Source: UBA1715 sp964346725 (lineage in GTDB: Bacteria; Bacteroidota; Bacteroidia; Bacteroidales; UBA1715). Taken from it: a stretch of 64,000 nt of DNA. Below the pieces are notes generated by a model. That model saw nothing but the letters and a program-made list of their open reading frames with translations, was not told where the DNA came from and searched no databases. A program made the position numbers and the translations under genes. The stretch is taken from NCBI GenBank assembly GCA_964346725.1, contig CAYFVM010000009.1:5027-69026 (forward strand), in the 5' to 3' direction. The stretch's first letter is position 1. Each line of letters begins with the position of its first letter. Of the stretch, positions 36,494-44,610 are shown one piece after another.

Positions 36494-36670
36494 ACTATGG
36501 TTTTACAAAAATACAAAAAAACACCTGAATACCAATCCCTTACTAAAAATTTCAAAGAACGTTTCTTACCATCAAACACCCCACCTTCTAAAACAAACAA
36601 AACTAAATATTTGATAATGAATAAATTACACTATTACATGCCATTTACAAAGACATAGGTTTGCATGTCG
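36494..36670 (-). promoter_or_regulatory. CRISPR leader
   Basis: A 177-bp AT-rich stretch between cas2 and the first intact repeat, where new spacers would enter. On the minus strand TATTTTTG at 36506-36513 fits the TAnnTTTG -7 box and would start a transcript at about 36499, just ahead of the first repeat. A second match, TAGTTTTG, lies at 36598-36605. No TTTG -33 box is well placed for either, so the promoter is tentative. No coding sequence is seen here. Confidence 0.6.
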
Positions 36671-36943
36671 TTAAAAGTACACAATATCTGTATCACGATG
36701 AATGGCATTTCCATATTTTTCTATTTTTTCATTGCTCACATCAAAAATCATCACACTATCTGCTCCTGAAAATAATTTCTTAAAGGTACTGTTTATCTTA
36801 GTCCGTATGTTGTCCATCAATCGTTGGGTATTATTAAACTCATACACAGACATCTGTAGACGTATAGCACCATTTTTCATAAGCATTTTCGAAAAACGAG
36901 TTCTAAGTTTGTTGTCCTGAATGTCGTAACTAATTATAAGCAT
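36671..36943 (-). CDS. cas2: CRISPR-associated endonuclease Cas2
   Basis: A 90-aa ferredoxin-fold protein with the N-terminal strand LIISYDIQDNKLRTRFSK (Asp7 at the usual metal site) and the RLQMSVYEF segment. It forms the spacer-integration complex with Cas1. Normal length. It lies 10 bp after cas1 and directly before the leader. Confidence 0.95.
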   Translation of the reverse strand: MLIISYDIQDNKLRTRFSKMLMKNGAIRLQMSVYEFNNTQRLMDNIRTKINSTFKKLFSGADSVMIFDVSNEKIEKYGNAIHRDTDIVYF

Positions 36944-36953
36944 AGCATTTATA

Positions 36954-37928
36954 TTAAATTAAAAATCTAGGATATTCTTGTTCTTCTGCTCCTCGCATAA
37001 AACATCGATAATATTGCTGCATAAATTTGAATATATCTGTTTTATATGCAATGAGGGCATCAAAAAACACTTTATAATAATCGACGTTCTTTTCATATTT
37101 CAGTTTGTATTCATTTTTTATAACGCAATAATCGCTCTCATCGAACTGTTTACGATTATAGGCATTTCTAACGGCATTGTCAATAATACAACGGAACGGT
37201 TCCATCAAATCACAAATGAGCGATTTCCGTTTGAACCATAATCGATGATAGACACCCACATACACATCAAAACCAAACATACGGGCAAATGCTTCCACAA
37301 AATTAAATAGAATGGTGTAACCGATGTCCAATGTAGCATTTATGGCGTCAGTCTTAGCTCGTGGCTTACGAGCTTTCCAATTGTTTTTCTGAAAATAGGC
37401 TTCAAAAAAAACTTTCGATACAAATCCTTCGGCACCCATAAGTGCGTTATAATCGTGAGTGTTCTTTATTTTTGAAAGAGAGGTTGCGCAAACGTTTAAT
37501 GCTTCGAGCGTTAGAGAGTCTTTTTGTCTCGTTTTTTCGAGTAGTCGTTTTTGATTGGAAATTTTACTATCCATCAAAACTTTCGCTACAGAGATGTCGT
37601 CTTTCGATAAAGAATGTTGGCGTTGCCGTAACAGATAGTTTGCCTCGGCAGCATTTGCCCAGAAAAATACAGGTCGTAGGTTGGGCTTCATTACCACCAA
37701 GGCTACATTGAATTTTTTGCATTTCTCGATAAGCGGCGTAGTCACTTTAATGTGTCCAATAACAAACAAAGCCAATATTTTTTGAAACGGCAATTTGGTC
37801 AACGTTTTTTTTGTATCGTCAGTCTCTTCTTCTAACAGTAGTTCGCCGTTGCTAACACGCAGATTGCGACTTTCTATGCAGTTAATAACGAAAACGGTGC
37901 GGTATTCTATGTCTTTATTGGTAAACAT
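36954..37928 (-). CDS. cas1: CRISPR-associated integrase Cas1
   Basis: A 324-aa Cas1 that inserts spacers at the leader end. Catalytic residues are visible as Glu167 (GAEGF), His228 (GVYHRLW) and Asp240 (LICDLMEPFR). I start at ATG 37928 (MFTNKDIEYR), which overlaps cas4 by 14 bp. A longer in-frame start adds 35 residues that overlap cas4 far more and do not resemble Cas1. The type V-A form is usually a single-domain Cas1 as here. Confidence 0.95.
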   Translation of the reverse strand: MFTNKDIEYRTVFVINCIESRNLRVSNGELLLEEETDDTKKTLTKLPFQKILALFVIGHIKVTTPLIEKCKKFNVALVVMKPNLRPVFFWANAAEANYLLRQRQHSLSKDDISVAKVLMDSKISNQKRLLEKTRQKDSLTLEALNVCATSLSKIKNTHDYNALMGAEGFVSKVFFEAYFQKNNWKARKPRAKTDAINATLDIGYTILFNFVEAFARMFGFDVYVGVYHRLWFKRKSLICDLMEPFRCIIDNAVRNAYNRKQFDESDYCVIKNEYKLKYEKNVDYYKVFFDALIAYKTDIFKFMQQYYRCFMRGAEEQEYPRFLI

Positions 37929-38481
37929 TGTCGGTTGTTGTTTTGTCACACAAATTGCAATAAATACAATGCAGACACTTGTTGGGATTCGCAACAAGCC
38001 TACCGGAAGGATCATAACCTTTAAATTGTGCAATAAAATTGCACAACTCTAATTTTCCGGCATCTCCGGGCAGACCAATCGGGGTTGTTTTGTTGGTAGC
38101 AATCTCATAGAAAGCAATTTTTTCTATCTCGTATCCCATCTCTAGCATACAGAAATATTGTGCCCATAGCTGATACATCTGTCCTCGGAATATCTGTTTC
38201 AGTTGATATTTACGTTCTATCAGCATTTTTTCATTCTGCCGATAGACATCTATTTTTCCCATAATGCCCAACTCGTCGGAGAACACAGGTAAAGCTAACA
38301 GCTCATTTTTACTGGAGCTTGCCGTTTTCTTGTCAACCGTTTCATGCGCTGCCGTTCCTTTTTTCTGTGGCGTAGCATGATACAGATCTTCATCCGCCCC
38401 CATATACACGTTGTGCAGATATATGGAGTACGGACAGAAGATAAAGTCGTTGAGAATCGATATGGAGATATAGTCGGTCAT
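37915..38481 (-). CDS. cas4: CRISPR-associated exonuclease Cas4
   Basis: A 188-aa RecB-like nuclease that trims prespacers and helps select PAM-proximal ends. Visible features: Cys16 near the N-terminus, His46, Asp78, the Glu89-x-Lys91 pair in LIERKYQ, the GQMYQLWAQ motif, and a C-terminal cluster CLHCIYCNLC (Cys169, 172, 175, 178) for the [4Fe-4S] site. Its ATG follows the cas12a stop with no gap, and its end overlaps cas1, so the four genes form one tight operon. Confidence 0.95.
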   Translation of the reverse strand: MTDYISISILNDFIFCPYSIYLHNVYMGADEDLYHATPQKKGTAAHETVDKKTASSSKNELLALPVFSDELGIMGKIDVYRQNEKMLIERKYQLKQIFRGQMYQLWAQYFCMLEMGYEIEKIAFYEIATNKTTPIGLPGDAGKLELCNFIAQFKGYDPSGRLVANPNKCLHCIYCNLCDKTTTDNVYQ

Positions 38482-41400
38482 TTATTTTTGTGCAAACTGC
38501 AACCATTCTTTGTTGCTAATGGCGAGTTTCAGTTTTTTCAAATCTTCGGCTTGTTTTATCTGCTCTACCACCCAAAGGCCTTTGCGGGCAATGTTGTAGG
38601 CTCCGTTGGCATCGGCATTTTTTGGTAAGTTTTCGCCACAGGTACGGCTGTCGTAAAACTCTCCCTTTACATTCATCACCGGAGAAATCAGATAGTCGGT
38701 TTCTTTGCCGGTAATGCTGTTGCGCATTTGCAGCGTGAGTTTTAGCAAATGAAGCAAACCTTCAAAGAACTCCTTTTTGTCTTGGGTAATAATTTGCTCC
38801 TTCAAATTGCCATTAACATCTATTTTATAGGCATTGAAAAACTGTTTAAACGCATTGGTGAGCACTATTTCTTTGCTGTTCCATTCGCTGTTCTTTTCGG
38901 GGTTACGGAATGTTTCTATACGGTTGCCATAGGTGCAAAGCGTCCAATTCTGTTTTGTATCGTCGGCTTTCGTATTGAAAAGGCTATAATGCTTTGTTTC
39001 AAACTCAAACCAATCTTTTTGGGCATTGTAGCGAATACGGTCGAACTTGGTGAAAAAGGCTTTTGCCTTGTCTATGTTCTCATATCTTGTATCAAAGAGG
39101 TTTACAAAGCCCGTGGTAGGGTCCATTTTGCTGGTGTTCCAAGCCGGAATATAGAAAAGAATGCCGCTTTGTTTGCCTAACTTTTGGAAACTTTCGAATT
39201 TGCTGGTAAGCTGTAAGGCATGAAGCAAACCACCATTTTCGGTCGGAGCTTTTTTCTTGTCCACCAAATAATTGAGTTTGTCTATCAACATTTGCTCAAA
39301 CTTCTGATATACTTGTTTCTCTACCTTTTGTCGTCCGCGCATAAATCCAAAATTCAAATCCTCGAGCACCACTATCGCATTGTATTCAACAACCAGCTGC
39401 GCTATTTTATGAATTACTTGACTTAGATATCCTTCTTTCAGTTCCTTGATAGTTTCAATTGCCTGCCAACTTTTGCGAGCCTTGTCTCGTCCTTTCTCTC
39501 TCTCATCAAGTAAATCGTGATAATTGGTGCGATAGGTGTTTCCATTATATTCGTTGACTATCTCGTTCAATGTGAATTGTTTCTTCAGATTTCCTTGCAT
39601 ATCTATCAACGAGAGATACAATAAATGCCGTTCGCCACGGTCAATGCCTATGATGTGAGTAGCATTGCTCTTTTTCAGATATTCATTTACCGTAAGATTG
39701 ATATTGTTGGTACCTGCACTTTTGAAATTCATGGTTATAGGCACGTGAAACAAGAATTTATCCAGCGTATAGCGTCGGTTCTTAATTAAGTCGTACTCAA
39801 ATATACTTTGGCGTTTTTTGTTTTCGGGGTTTTTATTGTCTATGGGCATATTTGCAGGATGCGTAGGTTCTTCACACGGCAAACTCGATTTACGGAAAAA
39901 TACTTCCGCGTTGCCATTGAGTTTATAGACTACATCTTTCAAATTTTGCTCATCAAATAGCATTTTCCAATAGAGTGTGTGCATATTGGGTGTGCCTTTG
40001 CTATATGGCGAAAAGTCTTTGTTATAGATTTGGAACAAATACAGTTTGCCATCATCAACAAGTTGATTGACATACGTCTCAGACACGTTACGGAACGTAA
40101 TCTTATAGCCTTGTGCTTCCACCTCTCTATAAAATCCGCTCAAATCTTCATAAGAACGAGTGTCAGAGAAATGAAAATCAAAATTCTTCCAATCTTCATG
40201 TCTATTTATAGACGTTTTGAAGAAATCAATTAGCGTATGACAGTCATTGATATTGAAATTTGCACCTTTATTGTGCGTTTTTTTTTCATAATTTTCAAGT
40301 AATGTTTTGCTGGGTTTAAATTCATCGATACGCTTTTTTGAAAAAAACACTTTAGGAAGCATTTGATTGGCTAACGGAAGTAGTTTGTATTCCATTTTTT
40401 CAAAACATTCGCCATCTGTTTTCAAGTTCTGAATATCAAAGACTTTGTTGAACTTTTTATGTATAATGCCTAAATAGTACAGGCCGTTTTTGCGTAAGAT
40501 AACTGTTGTGTTCTTCCGTTCTTTATTCAAATCCCAGCCGTCCATCAATGTTGAATTCTCAAAATTTAATTTGATTTTTTCAGTTGAATATGGTTTGCGG
40601 GTCATGTAATTACGCACCTTATTATATAGAGAAGTAATGGCATCCAGCTGTTGCCAAAGCGCGGAAAAATCACCGTAAAACCGTTCGTCTTTGTCGGGCT
40701 CGTCACCTTTGCCGAGCAAAGGTTTCACAAACCATTGCAGTTCTTTAACGGCATCCAGCAACGTCTTTATTTTTTCAACGGCCATGTTGTCTTGCGAAAG
40801 GTTTTTATTATGCGGATACTCCGTATTCAAGATTTCCTTTACTTCCGCATAAGCATTGGCAATTCGAGCAAAGAGATTTTCTTTTTGCTTAGTTACGTTA
40901 TTTTTTGCTCCCAATGTGGCAAAATAATCTTCCACCCGTTTGTTGTATGGTTTGCCCATATCAGACAAACATTCATTTATAAAGCCAATGGATNNNNNNN
41001 NNNNNNNNNNNNNNNNNNNNNNNNNNNNNNNNNNNNNNNNNNNNNNNNNNNNNNNNNNNNNNNNNNNNNNNNNNNNNNNNNNNNNNNNNNNNNGATTTTC
41101 ATGTATAAGTCGGTAAGCAATAGCTGTTGACTTATCTTCTGACGAATACATATTTTTCCGATTCTCGTAAAAACCGGTAAAGTAGGTAGTAAAATTTTTA
41201 AATTCTTTAACCAATTCCTTTTCTTCAATGGTTTTTACAAATTTCAGCAAATCTTCTTTTATTAATTCTTTCTTATCTATACGTTTATATACATCGTCTT
41301 GTGTAAGTTGACCGGCAATCTGTTTTCGAAGACTTTCCTGAACTTTTTTCAGGTTGTCGGTACGAGTTTCATCTTTGCTATTCAATAAATAATAGAAATA

Positions 41401-41658
41401 ATATTCCGAAAGAGAATCTTTTTTGTTTTCAGATGAATAGTTCAATGTAAAGTTAGACAAGGCTCTTTCTATAAATGCTTTGTGATATTCATCAATGATT
41501 TTTTTCACCTTTTTATAGTTATCAGTCCGGCGTTGGTCTTGCTCTATCAAGCCATTTTTTTCTATTGTATCTAAGGTTTTTCCAATTGGTCGTAACTCAA
41601 ATCGAAGTGTTTTTGAAAGAGAGTAAAGGTTGGTAAATTGATTTAGAAGTGTTTCCAT
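38482..41658 (-). CDS. cas12a: Cas12a (Cpf1) effector nuclease, interrupted by an assembly gap
   Basis: RNA-guided type V-A nuclease. The N-terminus LYSLSKTLRFELRPIGKT is the WED-I start. In the numbering as assembled, pre-crRNA processing residues are H600, K609 and K626 (equivalents of F. novicida H843, K852, K869). RuvC residues are D673 (GIDRGER), E766 (VVLEDLNFGF) and D1016 (NADANGAYN), and the Nuc-domain Arg is R979 (LQMRNSITG). The PAM-reading Lys lies in MLPKVFF, so a T-rich (TTTV-like) PAM is expected. The apparent 1058 aa includes 34 unknown residues from 100 N. By comparison with LbCas12a the missing REC segment is about 220 residues, so the real protein should be about 1240 aa. 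Both flanks are in one frame, giving no sign of a frameshift. Confidence 0.96.
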   Translation of the reverse strand: METLLNQFTNLYSLSKTLRFELRPIGKTLDTIEKNGLIEQDQRRTDNYKKVKKIIDEYHKAFIERALSNFTLNYSSENKKDSLSEYYFYYLLNSKDETRTDNLKKVQESLRKQIAGQLTQDDVYKRIDKKELIKEDLLKFVKTIEEKELVKEFKNFTTYFTGFYENRKNMYSSEDKSTAIAYRLIHENXXXXXXXXXXXXXXXXXXXXXXXXXXXXXXXXXXSIGFINECLSDMGKPYNKRVEDYFATLGAKNNVTKQKENLFARIANAYAEVKEILNTEYPHNKNLSQDNMAVEKIKTLLDAVKELQWFVKPLLGKGDEPDKDERFYGDFSALWQQLDAITSLYNKVRNYMTRKPYSTEKIKLNFENSTLMDGWDLNKERKNTTVILRKNGLYYLGIIHKKFNKVFDIQNLKTDGECFEKMEYKLLPLANQMLPKVFFSKKRIDEFKPSKTLLENYEKKTHNKGANFNINDCHTLIDFFKTSINRHEDWKNFDFHFSDTRSYEDLSGFYREVEAQGYKITFRNVSETYVNQLVDDGKLYLFQIYNKDFSPYSKGTPNMHTLYWKMLFDEQNLKDVVYKLNGNAEVFFRKSSLPCEEPTHPANMPIDNKNPENKKRQSIFEYDLIKNRRYTLDKFLFHVPITMNFKSAGTNNINLTVNEYLKKSNATHIIGIDRGERHLLYLSLIDMQGNLKKQFTLNEIVNEYNGNTYRTNYHDLLDEREKGRDKARKSWQAIETIKELKEGYLSQVIHKIAQLVVEYNAIVVLEDLNFGFMRGRQKVEKQVYQKFEQMLIDKLNYLVDKKKAPTENGGLLHALQLTSKFESFQKLGKQSGILFYIPAWNTSKMDPTTGFVNLFDTRYENIDKAKAFFTKFDRIRYNAQKDWFEFETKHYSLFNTKADDTKQNWTLCTYGNRIETFRNPEKNSEWNSKEIVLTNAFKQFFNAYKIDVNGNLKEQIITQDKKEFFEGLLHLLKLTLQMRNSITGKETDYLISPVMNVKGEFYDSRTCGENLPKNADANGAYNIARKGLWVVEQIKQAEDLKKLKLAISNKEWLQFAQK
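40994..41093. other. Assembly gap (100 N) inside cas12a
   Basis: Exactly 100 undetermined bases, the usual placeholder for a gap of unknown size. The flanking Cas12a sequence (AIAYRLIHEN before, SIGFINECLSD after) aligns to points roughly 220 residues apart in characterised Cas12a proteins, so the true gap is probably about 600-700 bp. Confidence 0.95.
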
Positions 41659-42069
41659 TGACTTTTTATAAAACGTTTAATGATTATAGTATTTCATAAA
41701 AATAAAAAAAACATTTAACCATCTCTCTTATTTTGTAGATTTTTTAATTAAATTAAACCATATTGATTTTCCTCATTTTATCAATGTTTTTTTACACAAA
41801 TAGTTTCTTTTTTGCGAAACTTGGTTTACACACGTTCGACCGAAACATTACTTATTTTGCCAAATTTTCGAACAAGAGTCGAACAAATTACGACTAATGT
41901 ATCAGATTGGTACATTCAAGAAATGCAGAAATACGGTAAAAACTGGGGCGTCTTTTTAATTTCCTATAGAAACAGTAATTTTCACAACACCACACACATA
42001 AAGTAACGAGGAGCGAATAGACAAAATATTTTTTTTTACATTTGCAAAAACAAAATAACTCGTATTAAA
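41659..42069. other. Divergent intergenic region between cas12a and nadC
   Basis: 411 bp, very AT-rich next to cas12a. It holds two inverted repeats: AGTTTC/GAAACT at 41802-41821 and an operator-like 21-bp near-palindrome, AATGTATCA-GAT-TGGTACATT, at 41896-41916 (one mismatch). A 64-codon open frame (41812-42006) starts only at TTG and resembles nothing I know, so I do not call it a gene. No convincing cas12a promoter was found. Confidence 0.5.
42037..42044 (+). promoter_or_regulatory. Putative -7 box of the nadC operon (TACATTTG)
   Basis: Exact TAnnTTTG match, 25 bp before the nadC ATG. No TTTG in the -33 window. Confidence 0.5.
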
Positions 42070-42912
42070 ATGATTGATAGTCCACTCATAGATGCAACGA
42101 TTGACATTGCATTCAAAGAAGATATAGGCGATGGCGACCACACTACCTTGTCGTGCATTCCTCACGATTTGGAAGGTCGTGCACGTTTGCTGGTGAAACA
42201 AGATGGCATACTTTGCGGTATTGATTTGGCTCGCAAAATTTTCACAAAATTCGACCCAACCCTCAAAATGACACAATACCTTCACGACGGCGATGCCATT
42301 AAAAAAGGCGACATTGCGTTTGAAGTTGAAGGCAAGACTATTTCAATACTCCAAACCGAACGATTGGTACTAAACTTTATGCAACGATTGAGCGGTATAG
42401 CTACCCAAACGCACAACTACGTAAAACTGTTGGAAGGCACAAACACCAAAATTCTTGATACTCGCAAAACCACACCGGGACTTCGTTTGCTCGAAAAATA
42501 TGCGGTAAAAGTAGGTGGTGGCGAAAATCATCGCATAGGATTGTACGACATGATTCTCATAAAAGACAACCACATAGACTATGCCGGGGGCGTAACTGCA
42601 GCTATTACCAAGACGCAGGAATATTTGAAAACAAAAGGCAAAAACCTCAAAATAGAAGTGGAAGCTCGCACACTCGATGAAATTCGTGAAATACTCAATT
42701 TCAATGTCGACCGCATTCTTATTGACAACTTCACCCCCGAAGAAACAAAAGGAGCGGTAGCCTTAATCAACGGAAAATGCAAAACGGAATCGTCAGGCGG
42801 AATTACCAAAGAATCAATACGCGCCTATGCCGAAGCTGGTGTTGACTATATTTCGGTAGGTGCTTTGACTCACCACATAAGCAGTTTGGATTTGAGCCTT
42901 AAAGCATTTTAA
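42070..42912 (+). CDS. nadC: Quinolinate phosphoribosyltransferase (carboxylating)
   Basis: A 280-aa enzyme of NAD synthesis that turns quinolinate and PRPP into nicotinate mononucleotide. Seen: EDIGDGDHTT at the N-terminus, LNFMQRLSGIAT, the DTRKTTPGLRLLEKYAVKVGGGENHR block (Arg/Lys/His substrate site; split by no insert), LIKDNH, and the C-terminal SGGIT and SVGALTH. Normal length. nadA and nadB are not nearby. It is the first gene of an operon with the PafA-like gene, 6 bp on. Confidence 0.95.
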   Translation: MIDSPLIDATIDIAFKEDIGDGDHTTLSCIPHDLEGRARLLVKQDGILCGIDLARKIFTKFDPTLKMTQYLHDGDAIKKGDIAFEVEGKTISILQTERLVLNFMQRLSGIATQTHNYVKLLEGTNTKILDTRKTTPGLRLLEKYAVKVGGGENHRIGLYDMILIKDNHIDYAGGVTAAITKTQEYLKTKGKNLKIEVEARTLDEIREILNFNVDRILIDNFTPEETKGAVALINGKCKTESSGGITKESIRAYAEAGVDYISVGALTHHISSLDLSLKAF

Positions 42913-42918
42913 CAGACA

Positions 42919-44607
42919 ATGTCAACTGCATCACACGGTTTTCGAATCACACATTCTGTAGAGACGCACCACGGTGCGTCTCTATGTATTATTCTGTTCT
43001 GCCTTATTTTTTCACTACACGGAGTTGGGCAAACACTCCCTCCCGAAAAACCAAAATTGGTGGTAATGATAGTGGTGGAACAAATGCGTTACGAATATTT
43101 GGAACGCTTTAGTCCTCATTTTTCAAGTGGCGGTTTCAAAAAACTCATGACACTTGGCACACAGTGCATTGATGCCAATGTAAATTTCGCCTACGGCCAA
43201 AGTGCCAGCACCTTTGCTTCACTTGCTACGGGAACAACTCCGGCATTCCATGGCATTATAGACGACGCTTGGTATAGTCGCAAACAACGTTCACGCGTTG
43301 AAAGTGTGAGAGATGAGAATTACCCCAGCGTAGGCAGCGATGCTCACGATGAATACATGGTGTCAGCCAAAAACCTGATAGGCACTACCTTTGGCGACGA
43401 ACTCCTTACGCAAAGTTTTGGTCGTTCACGATCATTTACCATAAGCCTTGACCAACATGCTGCTGTACTCTGCGCAGGACATAAATCAAATGGCGTATTT
43501 TGGCTCAACGAATATACCGGCGAATGGATGAGTGGCACATACTACAACAGAGTTTTGCCGGCGTGGCTCCACACATTCAACAACAAGGGATTAGCTAACT
43601 TGTACGCCAACCGCACATGGAACACATTTCTCCCTATAGAAAAATACAAAGAATCCACACCTGATGATATGCGCTATGAAATAGGTATACGCAATCAAAA
43701 AACGTTTCCGTACCATTTGCCACAACTCAAAGACCCATACAAACCGTACAAAATCTTAAAAGCAACCCCCTTTGGCAATACATACACCAAAGATTTGGCC
43801 ATAGACCTCATAGAAAACGAGCAATTGGGTAAAGGCATAAACACCGACTTTTTGACCATAGCCTACACTGCCACCGAAGAAATTGGGAATCGATTTGGTT
43901 GTTTATCAAAAGAAGTTGAAGACACCTACGTCCGTCTTGATTTTGAGTTGATGTTTTTCTTGAACTACTTAGAAACACGTCTTGGAAAAGACAACGTATT
44001 AGTGATTTTAACCTCAAATCACGGCATTTCAATTTCCCCCAAAAGCGACTATCTAAAATCCATGAAGTTAGGCATATTCAAACCATCTGAAACCATGTAT
44101 TTGCTAGACAAGCACTTAGATGTAACGTTTGGAGAAGACAACTGGATAGAACACTATCAAAATCTACAGATATACCTCAACCTCCAGGCTATGAAAAACC
44201 ACAATGTAACAATAGCCGAAGTAGAAGACGACTGCACCGACTTTATGTCACAACTAAGTGGTATTCAAACAGTGGTAGGCTCGGTTTGGCTTGCCAACCA
44301 TAACTTTTGCAGCAACGAAATTTACCGCAAAATAGATAATTCGTACAATAGTGCACGTTCAGCCAACTTATTCCTGGTACTAAAACCAGGATGGGGCGAA
44401 CAAACAGTAGAATCGGTAGGGAATCACCTTTCACCCTACAACTACGACACACACATACCGCTCATTTGGTATGGGTGGAAAATGCAACCGCAAATTTTGC
44501 AACAACCAATTGATATAACTGATATTATCGTATCTTTGTGTACATTTACGAAAGTAGCAAAACCAACTATGGCAACAGGAAAAAACATTGAAAACCTTAT
44601 AAAATAA
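42919..44607 (+). CDS. PafA-like alkaline phosphatase superfamily protein with degenerate active site
   Basis: A 562-aa exported protein with a signal peptide (about residues 20-38, ending GVGQ) and the full-length fold of PafA-type phosphatases. Nearly every catalytic position is changed: the Asp of VVDQMR is Glu54 (VVEQMR), the nucleophilic Thr is Ser95, the LKDR phosphate clamp is LDQH, the Asn of GNDW is Asp116, TDYIGH is TEEIGN, and TADHG is TSNHG. Only the two His in SNHG and YDTHIP remain. It is probably a non-catalytic binding protein, or an enzyme of altered chemistry. The coding sequence for residues 14-22 is a perfect 26-bp palindrome. It lies between nadC and a barrel-protein gene. 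Confidence 0.8.
   Translation: MSTASHGFRITHSVETHHGASLCIILFCLIFSLHGVGQTLPPEKPKLVVMIVVEQMRYEYLERFSPHFSSGGFKKLMTLGTQCIDANVNFAYGQSASTFASLATGTTPAFHGIIDDAWYSRKQRSRVESVRDENYPSVGSDAHDEYMVSAKNLIGTTFGDELLTQSFGRSRSFTISLDQHAAVLCAGHKSNGVFWLNEYTGEWMSGTYYNRVLPAWLHTFNNKGLANLYANRTWNTFLPIEKYKESTPDDMRYEIGIRNQKTFPYHLPQLKDPYKPYKILKATPFGNTYTKDLAIDLIENEQLGKGINTDFLTIAYTATEEIGNRFGCLSKEVEDTYVRLDFELMFFLNYLETRLGKDNVLVILTSNHGISISPKSDYLKSMKLGIFKPSETMYLLDKHLDVTFGEDNWIEHYQNLQIYLNLQAMKNHNVTIAEVEDDCTDFMSQLSGIQTVVGSVWLANHNFCSNEIYRKIDNSYNSARSANLFLVLKPGWGEQTVESVGNHLSPYNYDTHIPLIWYGWKMQPQILQQPIDITDIIVSLCTFTKVAKPTMATGKNIENLIK
42959..42984. repeat. Perfect 26-bp palindrome (REP-like) inside coding sequence
   Basis: Arms TAGAGACGCACC and GGTGCGTCTCTA, 12 bp each, separated by AC. 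It is GC-richer than its surroundings and lies in frame within the N-terminal codons of the PafA-like gene. The sequence resembles the GTAGAGACGC-type interspersed palindromes found in some cyanobacteria and Bacteroidota. No second copy was noticed in this window. Confidence 0.8.
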
Positions 44608-44610
44608 CGT

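Noticed and set aside
36954..38033. A longer Cas1 beginning 35 codons upstream
   Set aside because: The extra residues overlap cas4 by over 100 bp and do not look like Cas1; ATG 37928 gives the normal start and a 14-bp overlap.
38482..41658. A naturally compact (about 1058-aa) Cas12a variant
   Set aside because: The missing part coincides exactly with a 100-N placeholder; the flanks align to full-size Cas12a.
36671..41658. The cas locus as a recent transposon-borne insertion
   Set aside because: No terminal inverted repeats, insertion-sequence genes or target duplications were seen at either side.
41812..42006. A 64-codon open frame between cas12a and nadC, considered as a small regulator or anti-CRISPR gene
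   Set aside because: It starts only at TTG, has no internal ATG until codon 37, overlaps inverted repeats and resembles no known family.
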